Below, in pieces: positions 23,088 through 35,255 of a DNA stretch of 64,000 nt. The DNA is from Alviniconcha marisindica (lineage: Eukaryota > Mollusca > Gastropoda > Provannidae). The stretch is taken from NCBI GenBank assembly GCA_018857735.1, contig JABMCL010002049.1, positions 1,407,501 to 1,471,500 on the forward strand, written 5' to 3'. The translations under genes and the position numbers were made by a program. The notes beneath the pieces are model-generated. The model was not told the origin of the DNA. It saw only the letters and a list, made by a program, of their open reading frames with translations, and searched no databases. Numbering within the stretch: position 1 is the first letter of the stretch; every line of letters begins with the position of its first letter.

Positions 23088-24704
23088 GATGTCACCTTCT
23101 ACTGTCTAGTTTCTCTGTTGTCTGCACAGATAAGTCAGACTGAGAGTGAGATGAAAGAAGGACAAAGGGAGAGGGAGGAGAAGCAAGAACTGGCAGAAAC
23201 TGAGCTGCATGGATTCAGACTTGTTAATAATGTTAGGCTTCTCATGTGAATGTGAGACTGAAACTCAAACTCCAAGCACTTGTTTACGACATCCTTCCTT
23301 CAACCACTGCCATATTTAGTTATGTCATAGGTTCCTGAAAACTGTCAGCTAATGAGCAGTTTTTCGTTGGTGTTCAAACAGTAGTAAGTTTGTTACAAAC
23401 AATTCAAATAAAACAAGGCATGTCATTTATAGCCGCCAACAAAGTTTACACCAGCACAAATAAAACTACAATCGTTTGAATCGAGACGGAACTCTTTTTT
23501 TTAACCCAGGGTGGCTGCGTCTCATGTTTACATGGGTGCTTGGGTGCTAGGCTGCTTCCAGTCATATTACATTATTAGTACCCAAACCTTTTGGAGGGCA
23601 CTGACCACATCGGTGGACAGCTGCACGGAGATAAAGAGTGCCCCTTCAGTGGCATAACCAATTCTGGCTGAGTTTGAAGGAAGGTGCTGGAAAGCGATGC
23701 TCGAAGTGTGACTGAAACTCAGCTGCTCAGAATGACTGACAAGATCCACAAGATTTAAAACTATGATAAAAGGGACTACAGATCTAGATTATGGTATTCT
23801 CACTCAGCAAAGATCTGAAACAAGAATGACTGCTTGATAAAGGGGATTACCCTGAAAATTCACATGTTTTGTTTTGTCCTCATAAATAGCGTTCACGAAA
23901 CTGCAAAGTAAAGATCGACACATTATATCCGAGTTATGAAACAAATTTGCATAGCACAGTAAAATACATGCATGTTTTCCACAATCTGGTAATTGACGAC
24001 AAACAATCCAACAATACTTCTTTTTCAAATTTTGCAATTTTGTGCTTTGAAGGGCCATCGCACCGTTTCGCTCCTTCCACAGAGTAATCTCCCGTTACAG
24101 AGAGTGGTTATCTGCACTGTGCAGTGCGGATTGCCTTTTCCGAAGTTCTCACGTACTGGACAGTGCATTTCAGCGAAGCAATCGGTTTCGGCCTGGAAAA
24201 TAAACTCTGTGAATCCATATTGTGCTCTGTTCATCCGTAGCCAAGGTCTTTGTGCTAACGAAACGAAACTACAAGAAAAACAAACAAAGTAGCAATTAAG
24301 TCTTAGGAAAAACAGAGTGACTTAGCGGCCCGGGGCATGGACCATTGTAATATCAGTAGGTATAGGTCCATGGCCCTGGCCACCGAGCCCCAGTTAAGTC
24401 TGTTTTATTTAATCAGCCCTACTGGATAACCTTGCCCATATCAGTCTGGAAAACCCGTGAAAACAACTGAAACCGGCAAACACTTGCTACCCGCTTCTGC
24501 TGAGCGGCAGCGGATCGAATAACAGGCACTGAAACCGGCTCTTTGCTTCGGCGGTTAAGTTCATCTCTCAATTGACCTTTTCTGAGAACAGTTCTTCACC
24601 TTTTACACTCTCAGTTCCCTGCAGCTCCGCTCTTCTGGAGACACCCCAGTCAGTAATGGCCACACACTGAGAGTGAGACTAGAGAATGAATGACGACTCA
24701 ATAA
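23088..24704. other. Upstream region of RPAIN, no gene recognised
   Basis: It should hold the RPAIN 5' UTR and promoter, but no TATA box or CpG-rich core stands out. Pieces of the dispersed hairpin family (GAAGGAAGG types) occur at 23270-23310 and 23672-23710. Confidence 0.4.
24322..24394. repeat. Imperfect inverted repeat
   Basis: GGCCCGGGGCATGGACC and GGTCCATGGCCCTGGCC can pair across about 24 bases. It could be a small foldback element. Confidence 0.5.
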
Positions 24705-25078
24705 CTTGAACTTTATTTTACGAAGGTAGTGGAGAAGACTCGAGGTCTTTTTACATCCAGCCCTCGCCCATGAGGGAAACTACTATTAACTAAGGATACA
24801 ATGAGCTACAGTATGTTGAGTACATGTACATTAATACAAACCATGTTAAAATGGACATTACTGTAAACCGAGAAACAAGTCAATAATGATCATTAAAAAA
24901 TAATCATATATATACATATAAAATTAGCTTGATCTGGGGTAAACTGACACATACACGCGCGCACGCACATAAGATTAAGAACATGTTTGTCATCGAAAAC
25001 TACATGCACATAGAGCACAGACACACAAAACTTGTATGGGCTGCCTGAAGCAGCACAACACAGGTTGGAGCAGCACAT

Positions 25079-25151
<73 letters not shown>

Positions 25152-26571
25152 ATGATTATGGTTTCACGTAACACCTAAGAGAGATAACATATGAAGCGTA
25201 AGACGCTTTTTAAACACTGAAGGACTGACTGGAAGCCTCAATTCGCCGGGCAATGAGTTCCAGAGAGCAGGACCAGAATAAACCAGGCTGGACTTGAATA
25301 AATTTATCCTTGGTATTGGCACATTTAGCTTCCTTGATGAATTCCTCGAACTTTGATTAATCAATAATTTTGTTGATAGATAAGTCGGTGCCCTACCCGA
25401 TACAATTTTGTGCACAAAACGCGCTTTGTTACTCATTAACCTAGGAGATAGCGGGAGAATTTGAGCCGCTTTGTAGTCTTTATCGGTAAGGCTAGTTCGT
25501 TTTAGAAGAACAATTTTGATTGCTCGCCTGTGTAGTGACTTCAAGGGTTTTTGCAAAGAGTCACTTGCTGAGTCCCAGAGAGTTGAAGCATAATCTATAC
25601 CTGACTGAATGTGTGCTTGGAAAAACGTTTTTCGGGCATGAAAGTTAAGAAAATGCTTTATTTTTGCTGATTGGTAGACCTTTTTTGCCGTAGTTTTGCA
25701 CAGGTCACGAATGTGGGGGCCCCAGGTCAGATTATTGTCTATTGTAACACCTAATACTTTGTGATCACTGACCTCAGTTATTTGTTGGTTATCAACGGAA
25801 AGGTGCGCAGATGGTGAGTGCAGTAGTTGTCGCTTCTGACGCGTCGTTAGTATCATGTACTTCGTTTTTGACGGGTTAAGAGACAAGTATGATTAAGATG
25901 TGTCCATTCAACAACATCAGAGAGACATGACTGGAGAACAAATGTTATTGCAGGTACATCCTGTCCAGAGGTGTGAATTGTCGTGTCATCTGCTAACATG
26001 TCACATTGTGCAGAAGGGATATGTAAACTAAAGGTAGGTCGTTTATATAGATGGAGAACAGGACAGGTCCTAGGACAGATCCTTGAGGAACTCCAAATAA
26101 AACTGTCTTAAAATCCGACTGATTGTCTTTGAAGGAAACCTTTTGGAGGCGGCTGTTGAGGAAGGAGCAAATCAAACTAAGGGTGCTCGCTGATAGGCCG
26201 TAGAGGGTTAGTTTTCTTAGAAGTAGGTCATGATCGATTACGTCAAAGGCTTTAGCAAAGTCAATGAACAAGGCCCCACACAATTTGTTTATGTTGATTT
26301 CGGATAGCCAGGTGTCGATCAGTTCTGTTAAGGCTGTGTGGCAGGAGTGGTTTGGTCTGAATCCTGATTGTTTTTCATAAAACAAGTCATTAACAAGAAA
26401 ATGCTTCATAACATGTTCGTTGATATGTTTTTTCTAACGGTTTTGACAAAATAGGTAATATAGAAATGGGTCTAAAGTTTGAAGGATTCGATTTGTCACC
26501 AGATTTGAAGAGGGGGATAACTTTTGCTTCCTTAAATACCTGGGGGAAGGTGTTCTTGTCAATACAAAGGT

Positions 26572-26631
<60 letters not shown>

Positions 26632-26867
26632 TATATATATTATTATATATAGGTTAGAGTTTCAGCAATTGAAGGTGCCGAGAGACGTAGTATTTTCCTG
26701 TCTAAACCATCAGTGCCTTTTGTGTTTGATTGTTTTAAATGACATAAAGATTTATACACTTCCCCGACTGTCATAAAAGGAAGCGCATTAGCTTCATGGC
26801 TAATCTTTTCTGTGCACACACTGACACACACACACACACACACTGACACACACACACACACACACAC
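24705..26867 (-). mobile_element. Decayed non-LTR retrotransposon (CR1/Jockey-like)
   Basis: Minus-strand pieces give, in order, GLDRKILRLSAPSIAETLTY, then FKEAKVIPLFKSGDKSNPSN and FRPISILP, then SGFRPNHSCHTALTELIDTW, DFAKAFDVIDHDLL, GVPQGSVLGPVLFSIYINDL, LADDTT (active site) and a C-terminal part with LNPSKTKYM and GPALWNSLPGEL. There are frameshifts before and after the ADD motif and at an A run near 26430, and a (TA)n block splits it at 26573-26649. No endonuclease domain is present, so it is 5'-truncated at a CA repeat. The 3' end has AATAAAGTTC on the minus strand. It is not functional. Confidence 0.88.
25081..25153. repeat. (TA)n within the LINE 3' region
   Basis: A nearly pure (TA)n tract of about 70 bp lies just past the end of the LINE coding remnant. 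Confidence 0.97.
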
Positions 26868-28049
26868 AAGCCATGTCCTGGTTTTAAAACTGAACTTTTA
26901 TTCGGCCAAATTTTCGCCCGTGAGGGTTTTGCCAAGGCCTGCCCGGTTGGCCGGCAGTGAATTCTTACGACACTTACAGAGCGGACGCTCTATAATCTGG
27001 AACAAACATCTGCCGAAAGGATCATACACACACTGAAAGTCACAAACATGATAAAACTGACTCACTTTTTGTTGCAAATTTTGGGTCGGATATCGGCCGT
27101 GCGACCTAAAATGGCCGCGTATCAGTCATCAGTGTAGTAAAATGTCCCACTACTGAATTTCCCACCGCCTCCTCAGTTGGGTATTACTCCAGAAAAATCC
27201 ACCAGTTAATGAGATGGCAGTGAAGCAGTCAATACTCGGCCAACAGCTAATAATAAAGTACTGATATAACCCCCTCTACCCCATAACCACAGTCAGTTTT
27301 TGCGCAGGACTGAATTTGAAACGGTTTCCATGTCAGTTCAGTAAGAGCACTTTTCAGTTCTTTCTTTTCCTTCTCATTACTAATGAAGCTGGAAATTGAA
27401 CAACAACCGGCTTCGTCAGCAATAAACCATTCAAACAGCTTCTAGGGTTGTCAGATCGTGGGCGGTAACGGCCGTGATTTGTTTTACTAAAGAACTTGTT
27501 CACGCCATAGAGGTCCCTTCGGTGCATTATTTCAGCTCAAGTATTTATCCTTTTCTAATAAATAATAATAATAAGGGTAACTTATTGTAAACTTCGTGTT
27601 AACCCCTTATCCCTTATCTTCGGCATTGTGTAAATAACCTACTGGTAGGCGTATAAACGCTTAACCGAGTATCTCCGTAGGTAGGTAGTGTTGCTTAATG
27701 TCCTCAGATGTCAGTTGACATATTAGGGACAAGCTGAGACCAATACTGAAGCATGGTTCAATATAGCATTACGTCCACGGAAACCAGAAGGCTCGTTAGG
27801 ACGGACAGCCCAGGACGGCCACCTTGACTCTCACACAGCTCCTGAACTATGTATCTTCGTGGGATTCTTTCGGTACATGATGTCCTCTTACACAGAATTC
27901 GGCCTTGACTTTCAATGTTGCAGTGCGATCTGAAATTGTGAAACAAAATATCAGTCCACGAAAAAAGTAATCCCAGGTCATATTTCGTTTTGACGAATTT
28001 CCATTGTGTGAGACGACGGAATTTTATTGTGGATATATTTTGCTGATTT
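26868..28049. other. No gene recognised
   Basis: Unique sequence follows the 5' end of the LINE. GAACTTTTATTCGGCCAAAT with TTCGCCCGTGAGGG (26892-26930) resembles the LINE 3' end at 24708-24775, so another element end may lie here. One SINE-like repeat B is at 27676-27848. Confidence 0.4.
27676..27848 (-). mobile_element. SINE-like repeat B
   Basis: A full copy with a GTAG-type tail at 27676 and the core CCTCAGATGTCAGTTGACAT. The shared tail type with the second copy in the 18S fragment suggests a subfamily. Confidence 0.75.
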
Positions 28050-28203
28050 GTTGGACAATAGTTATTTTCTCACTCTCTGCGAAGCCTCACCGCTTTACGT
28101 TGTATGTCACGTGACAGACGTAGGTCGGGTCAACGGTTCCGGGGTCACGTAATCCCAAGCAAAATTTACACCACTATCTGGGAAACCTTCCCCACTTCAT
28201 CAG
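28050..28203 (+). promoter_or_regulatory. Candidate promoter and non-coding first exon, possibly of POR
   Basis: This stretch is richer in CpG than its surroundings. It holds the palindromic E-box GTCACGTGAC at 28106-28115 and a second GTCACGT at about 28144, and ends in a good donor ATCAG|GTAAAG at 28203. POR needs an upstream exon, and long first introns with a non-coding first exon are usual for this gene in vertebrates. The link to POR is inference; nothing in the sequence joins the two directly. Confidence 0.3.
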
Positions 28204-28759
28204 GTAAAGGCTTGACTGTGTTGAATGTTAGGTAACTCGAGTAAAAAATACTTGTTAATTGTTTTTAGTTTTTATGCCAATGTCGCTGGTCTGCTAGCTT
28301 TACAGTTCAATTTAGAAGACTGTTTGAATCGAAAAAGCTGATAATGTTTTATGAGAACGTGTACCGCATACATGTGAGATTTGGACCAAATGGCACACCG
28401 GATTGTGCAAGGGGTCATCCGATTTTTATTGAGATTTTATCACAGGCAGTTATAATGTAAAACACCGAGGTAGAAAACACCAAACGATTGATACTTGTAG
28501 TAATATTGAATAGCGATGTCTCAGACCTCAGTTGACAGAAACTAGGTAGTTATGCAATTATGTCAATGCAGGGAATCAGATTTAGGTCTTGTGACTTTCC
28601 CCAGTCGAAATACAGACCATGCTGTCACTTGAGGGTTGTGGAAAAAAAGGAAGAGTTACTGGTCTATCTCAGTGACAGACTCTTGCATGACGGAAGAGCC
28701 TGACTCCCAGTCCTGCGGTAGGTGGGCTGTCACTTGTGTCAGAGGGAGGGGCAGTTCTT

Positions 28760-30180
28760 GGCTAGGGGTCAGTGACGTGTTGTTCCAGTCCCGGATTGTC
28801 CTGGGGAAAAATCTGTAATTTCGGTAGTCTTTTCTTCAGGTGATTCGTTTGAAGTGAATCTTTTTCCGTCCGATCCTCTTCAGGCTTTGGCTGGTACAGT
28901 GGTAGTTGCTGCAGATCACCACATGCTACTTTTGCTGTACCATTCCCAGCAGTGATCTTTTGTAGCATGGTAATTCTGGCTGCTTTCATCCGGTCTTGCA
29001 GGGTGGGCCATTTGAGCACCACAAACCACATCTCTTTGACATTGGATTTTTCTTGTTTTGGTTTAAAGTGAATTTTCATAAAGCTCTTCATTGTACTGTT
29101 TCAATTGTGTCAATGTTCTTTTTCTTGCATTGATCCCACACTGTACTGGCATATTCAAGGATGAGACGTGCAAGGCTTAGGGTCAAGTAAATGAGTGCCT
29201 TGATCTTAGTTGGGCCAATCTTGATTTTTCTGTGCAAAAACCCTAGTGTTCTGCTGGCTTTACTGCACATATTGTCAGTCCGTCCCATCCTGTATCCTTC
29301 TGGATAATGACCCCCAGGTACTTTGTGGTGTTTACTGTCTCCAACGGGGAGCGGGAATAGCTCAGTGGTTAGAGTGCCTGACTCATGACTGAAAGGTCAT
29401 GAATTCGAGTCCCTGCAGGAGCAGCAGGAGAATTTTCTTCTCCATGGTCAGCTTTCTGTGCTGACTCTTATTTTGGTATCCGTTCCACCCCTGTGTTACT
29501 GCAGTAGCATGTAGAAGATCCCAATCATTCTGTCAAAAGTGCAGATGGCAGGTTACAGCTAAACACACATGCACCTTATGTATGTGGCTTTGCATGAATT
29601 GACATGGTGCATGGTTGTATGGTGTACACAGAATGCACCGAGAAGGCAGCAGTTTCACATGGCACCAGCCATGTCAGTGCTGTAAATACACCACTTCAGT
29701 GGATATTCAAAACCACGCTACAAAAACTAGTCACTCATGTATAATTACATGTGAGCACAGTGAGTCTGCTTGAGAGTGGAGAATAGTGCTATATAAAAAA
29801 AAATGATCAACAGCTGATGTCTGTGGAGGGTGTATGTGTGGGGTATGATTTTGTTGTTGCTGGTCACAGGGAATGGGTGTGTTCACTTTGGGTGTGTTCA
29901 CTCATGCTGTTGGCTCTTCTCTTGCTGAGCAGTGTGTTATCAGCAAACAACTGCCCTGTCAGGCAGGTCATTAATGTAAGTGAGGAACAGACAAGGGTCA
30001 AGCACTGATCCCTGAGGTACTCTTGACTTCATGTCAGTGTATTCAGACTTGGCTTCTACTACTACAACCCTCTGGTAGCGATTCTTCAAGAAGCTAGAAA
30101 TCCAAGCAATGGCCCATCCTCTAATATGTTTCTGAGCATCCCATTTTTGTAGGCTTTATGCTCCAGTTTTGGGATGGCAT
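28760..30180 (-). mobile_element. Decayed LINE reverse transcriptase with nested SINE
   Basis: The minus strand reads VPQGSVLDPCLFLTYINDLP (near 29960-30030), then, beyond the SINE, TTKYLGV and SKASRTLGFLHRKI, LILEYASTVWDQCKKKNIDT and LQDRMKAARITMLQKI. These are reverse-transcriptase and C-terminal segments of a CR1/Jockey-type element. Stops and frameshifts are present. The element was interrupted by the SINE at 29348-29803. Confidence 0.82.
29348..29803 (+). mobile_element. tRNA-derived SINE nested in a LINE
   Basis: The head GGGAATAGCTCAGTGGTTAG and box B GAATTCGAGTCCC are tRNA-like. The body is about 400 bp and ends in an A-rich tail. LINE coding sequence lies on both sides, so the SINE inserted into it. 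The 3' part is shared with 61715-61930. Confidence 0.8.
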
Positions 30181-30213
30181 GTTTGTATGTTCTGCTTATT
30201 ATGACTATGAGCG

Positions 30214-30288
30214 AAAATCAAAATACTCCAGTAGCCTAACTACAGTACTGCTAGTACTAAAGTCAGGCTACTGGAATATTTTGATTTT
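30214..30288. repeat. 24-bp-arm hairpin
   Basis: AAAATCAAAATACTCCAGTA with GCCT pairs with AGGCTACTGGAATATTTTGA then TTTT (one mismatch), around a loop of about 27 bases rich in CTAGTACT. It sits next to the high-coordinate end of the LINE at 28760-30180. Confidence 0.8.
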
Positions 30289-31936
30289 CTACTAGTAGTA
30301 ACTTGTAGGACAGTGTAACAAATGCCCTTTGGTTTGCTCCTTCCAAGTCCATTGGGAGTGGCCACAATCATATTGATTATTCTGCAGCTGTTATTTGTGT
30401 TTCCATGCCACCAAACTTTGGGCCTTCTTCTGTCAAGAGGTGGACATGGGATCTTTAACATGAACTGTGATCTAAATCGGTAAATGTGTACCACTGTGCA
30501 CATGTGACATAAAGGAAAAAGCAGGCGTGGAACAGTCTGCCAGGGGTCACAAATACACAGCAAAAATGTCATAAAATCCTCTGATGCAGCTGCTCAAACT
30601 CCATGTGTGCAAGAAAAGAAGGAATTTTTATTTTATTTTGAATTGGCATGACGATGAAAGAATCAGAATCACAAATAGAAATAATATCTCTCCCTCTCTC
30701 TCACTAGTTTCAGTCTGTGGCCTCAAGGTGTGTACAATGTAGTCATCTCATTTTTATAACCAAAACATTGCAATTTTGACACCTGCTAGACCATCTTACC
30801 AGATGATGATCTACATGGATACAGTGCTGCCAGAGTGTGCCAGTTTGATTTTTTATGTGAGAATCTACCTTAAGCTGAAGTATGAAGTATGTGACCATGG
30901 CAACTAAACGCTTGCTGTGTTTGTTTGATACCCATCTGTCAATGGGTGAACTGTGAAGATCCTGTCTTGCAGTTTAAGTACAGAATGTAGTGCATAGGCT
31001 GATACCCTCACTGTTTTGGTGATACCTGCAGACTTGTGATCATTGAATACTAAAGAGGCTGTCCAGCGGTCATTATTAAAACTAAAAGTAATGTATTGCT
31101 TTTATGTATAGATCTTTTATGCATGAAGACAGCAAAACAAAGCTCTCTCTCTGTGGCTCCTGGGCATTGCACTGTGCAGGAAGGACTGAGTATGGAGTCA
31201 CAAATTTTATACATGTATACATAACCGTGTAATACTTTTATACATGGCTAAGTGTAATGTTTTGTCTATTTGTTAATGCATTGTGTGAATGAAATGTCAC
31301 CAAGACAAATTCCTGTGTACGTTTTAATGTCACTGGCGAGTAATTACCCTTGGATGCTTGCAAATATTGCATTAATGTTAGCAGTGTTGGCTGTGCCAAA
31401 ACCAAGGTTCAACGTTTAGGATGACGGATGACCTTGAAAACAAAAACTTATGTGGTCACATTTCACACGTGCCAAATATCACAGGCAACATTAAGTTGAT
31501 ATCCATTAAGGATCCCCAGTAGAGAATACAGGTACTGATACCAGCATTCATCAGGCAGGAACATAAAATCTTGTGTAGTGACAGGCTGATTTAACAGGAT
31601 TTTTAATTTTAATTGTTGTTTAACATGTTTAAAGTGTTGTGTTTGGTGGTATCCCCCCCCCCCCCCCCCCCCAAGTCACTGCATTAACTGTATTATGTAA
31701 GGTCTTAAAAAGTTTTGGTGACCTGTGATTTGCTCAAGTGTTGACCCAACAGATTTCAAGAAAAAGACTTTCGCCCCAATCTCTACCAGTACCACTATTT
31801 GCAAAGTCCAGCAGGCAGATATAAACAGAATTAGGTTGAGGTTATGTTGTACGGGGTACATTTGCAACACCTGAATTTCATTATTATATCAGTATATATA
31901 TATATATGTGAACTGGACACTCCGATTCAGAGTTTG
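30289..31936. other. No gene recognised
   Basis: AT-rich unique sequence with a C run at 31651-31672. No conserved reading frame or RNA gene is seen. If the POR first exon is near 28.2 kb, this is intron. Confidence 0.4.
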
Positions 31937-32252
31937 TGAGCCGGTTTGGCCTAGCGGTAAGGCGTTAGGCTGGTAAGCAGAAGGACCTCGGTTCGATACC
32001 GCTTCGGCTCTCCTTTCTCTTCAAAAAGGTTGTGGTTTGTGGACACTCTCTTGTGACTTTATCCATCACTTCCTGCTGAAACGTTAAAACGGCTCTCATC
32101 GCTGCCCATCTTAATGCAGAAGTCATTCTGGTGGTGACTGTAGCGATAGGTATATAATCTCCCTCTCCCCCCGCTTCCATACCCCCTTCCCGCCTTCTCC
32201 CCGTCCCTAATAAGCCGTACGGTTTCTGTGGACGTTAAGCACCATGTTTACT
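31937..32252 (+). mobile_element. tRNA-derived SINE
   Basis: It has box A TTTGGCCTAGCGGTAAGGCG and box B CGGTTCGATACC, with GAGCCG and CGGCTC able to pair like an acceptor stem. The body matches the copy at 6968-7288 and ends GACGTTAAGCACCATG followed by a TTACTTACTTACC tail. It is a retroposon, not a free tRNA gene. Confidence 0.85.
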
Positions 32253-32937
32253 TACTTACCTCAGTGTTTGGTTTCCAGCTTCAAGTGTGCTACAGTGCTA
32301 GAGTCCTGAGTCCTGAGACTACAGTGCTAGAGTCCTAGAGTCCTGAGAAGTGCAGCACAAACATAGGCAACAGGCCACAGCAGTGTGTTGAGATTTGTGT
32401 GGAGCAGCTTCATGTGCAATACATAAACTAAAGTTGCACCACGTAATGTTACCTAGCTGTGGAAAGGACAGGACCGGCTCTGTTTTTTTGCACTCTGTTG
32501 CAACCGGTCACAGTGCAGACAACTGTCAATCAGCAGTGGCTCACACCATGGCAGGTCGCACGTAGCTCTCTGACCAAGAAATTAAAAATTAGAATACTTC
32601 TCCACGTGCCTTTGTGTAATACTAGTGGTGCAGTTGTTATGGTGATGAGACAGGCCTTGGAATCTTGATAAGTATGAGGTTGTTGGTAAAGGTTAATTTG
32701 CATTGCTGAATGCCTGTATATTTATATATATCTGTATATCTATATAATATATATGTTCATGTGTGAGGGAGTTGTGGTAAGCCACTGGTGTCGTGATATC
32801 TGTGGCAATTTCATGTATTTTACAAGTTAAGATCAGCATATATATATAATATATATATATAAAGCCAAACTGAAAACCTTCCTCTTCTCACAGTATTTCC
32901 ATCCTAACTAATATCAGTACCCAGTTTCTGCTACAGT

Positions 32938-32994
<57 letters not shown>

Positions 32995-33111
32995 TAGTGC
33001 ATTACTTTATGTAAATTGTTTTGTAGGACTATGCTCTACATGTGTATAGAATATCATATTTAGGTTAATATGTATCATGTGAGCACTCGAGGCGATGATA
33101 GTGCATTGATA

Positions 33112-33150
<39 letters not shown>

Positions 33151-34152
33151 TATTATATATATATATGATACCAGAAGAAAATCAGCTGTTAGACATCCTG
33201 GCTTTTATATATATATATATTATATATATACCGGGGAAAAATCAGCAAGCAGCCAGAGATAACAGTTGTTATTTTGTTTGGCTGGTTCTCAAAACAAAAC
33301 AAAACATGCAGCACAGAGAGAGTGCATGTGTGTGTGCGCGCACATGCATGTGTGTGCGTGCATGCGTGTGTGTGTGTGTGTTCTAGACAGGGAAAGAAGC
33401 AGGACAGTTGCTAGTAGAGCTCAAGTAGTATTACAGATGGCCATGTATCTGACCAGTTACAGTAACTGTCTGACCTGTTTTTGTGAACAGTGTTCACCAT
33501 GTTATAGCTGTCACATTGGTTTAATAATCCAAAATCACCAATATCTGAACATAATCTGTCTCTGTCCCCTTGACATAATCAATCTCTATCCACTCCAGCT
33601 TAGGTCTGAAATTATTTCAATTGACTGGTGTGTGTGTGCGTGCATGCCTGAGTGTGCGTGTGTACATGTGTTTGGACTGTTCACATGGTAAGGACTCAAT
33701 CTAGTATACACACCAACGCACTAAGGACTTGCAGCTTTGTGAGGACTTAGACTTGGGTCCTCACAATGTGTGTTTCCATAGCATCATTGTGAGGTCCTGC
33801 ATCCTCTGCCAAAATAAGTCCCCACAAGGTTGGAAACAAAGAAAGTGTGTAAAACAGTTCATAGCCCCAGCTGAACACAGTTTTATTGGGCTGCTTTGGT
33901 TAGACAGGAGATACACACCGCTGACATATATCTGATTGGTGCTCCGTCAACCAATCAGAATTAAGCATGTCTCCTCAAAACATTTGTGGCGAGAAGATCG
34001 ATCACAACAGAACAGTAAACAGGAAACCTAGATTTTGCAATCTGCATCAATGTTGCCAGCGTTGATAAGCCTATTCCTCCAGCCTCAAAAAATTGTGAAA
34101 GCTTTGCATTCACACAGCAAACATCCAGCCTAGCGCATGGAATCTAAAACTG
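32253..34152. other. Microsatellite-rich, no gene recognised
   Basis: (TG)n at 32938-32991 and (TA)n at 33109-33165 with further short TA tracts. Near 32860-32905 the plus strand reads KAKLKTFLFSQYF, which resembles the end of a LINE polyprotein, but it is too short to be sure. Confidence 0.4.
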
Positions 34153-34324
34153 ATGATAATGATGTAGAGCTTCATGTCCTCAGATGCTGGTTGACATATT
34201 AGGGACAAACTGTGACCAATGCCTAAGCATGGTTCAATATTGCCTTACGTCCACAGAAACCGTAAGGCTCATTGGGACAGAAAGCCCAGGACGGCCACCT
34301 CGACTTTAACACAGCTCCTGAACT
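34153..34324 (-). mobile_element. SINE-like repeat B
   Basis: A diverged full-length copy (CTTCATGTCCTCAGATGCTG through ACGGCCACCTCGACTTTAAC) with a GATGAT tail at its low-coordinate end. Confidence 0.7.
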
Positions 34325-34824
34325 CTGAATCTAAAACATCAGGTTGGTTGACTTTCAGTCAGCTTTATCTCTGACAATTGGTTGGTGTTGTTGTTGTTGA
34401 TATTTTTTGTTTATGTGCACGCACACACATGAAACCTCAGAAAACAGACTGCAGCAGGCATTGGATTTTGGACTTGGTATTGATACAGATCTTAATTCTT
34501 CCACTAATGGACTGCATGGCTTTTCTACTTATTTGCTGATGTGACCATCAGATGTAGAAATAGCGATCTGCAGAGGGAAGAGTAGATCTGGCATGTGCAG
34601 CCCAAAAATGGACAAATGGAGGTTGAAGCCTCTGTGAGAAGTACACAACCAAACATTATTTATTCAGCTTTGAAGACTTCATTGTCGAAACTGATACTGT
34701 AAATTTATGTAAAACTATATGATGTATGTGCAACATGGCCAGTGGGAAAAAAATGAAAAAGAGAAGCTGTTTTTACTCAGCTTTAGGCAAGCATCACCTC
34801 CCTCCTCATAAACGTTTGGTGTGA

Positions 34825-35255
34825 CCACCATGCCGTTGAGTCATATCAGCTATTTATTATGACAAAGCACAACACGCAAAATTTCAGGGTAAGCCCCTTT
34901 TTTGAGCTACAAAACAACAGCTAAATGGTGAAAATTAAGATGTAGGACACTTATCTGCTTTTGGTTGGTAACCATGCGGTAGAGTCATATCAGCTATTTA
35001 TTATGACAAAGCACAACATGCAAACTTTCAGAGTAAGCCCCTTTTCCGTGCTACAAAACAACAGTTAAATGGTGAAAATTAAGATGTAGGACACTTATCT
35101 GATTTTGGTTGATAACCATGCGGTAGAGTTGTATCAGCTATTTATTATGACAAAGCACAACATGCTAAATTTCAGAGTAAGCCCCTTTTTCGAGCTACAA
35201 AACAGCAGTTAAATGGTGAAAATTAAGATGTAGGGCACTTACTGCTTTTGGTTCA
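34825..35255. repeat. Three tandem units of about 138 bp
   Basis: Units contain ATATCAGCTATTTATTATGA, CAAAGCACAACATGCAAA and GTGAAAATTAAGATGTAGG, with little divergence. No gene or transposon motif is visible in the unit. Confidence 0.92.

Noticed and set aside
31937..32010. A tRNA gene with good A and B boxes
   Set aside because: It is the head of a ~315-bp SINE with a second full-length copy at 6968; the anticodon arm does not fold well. The tRNA-like head at 29348 is rejected for the same reason.
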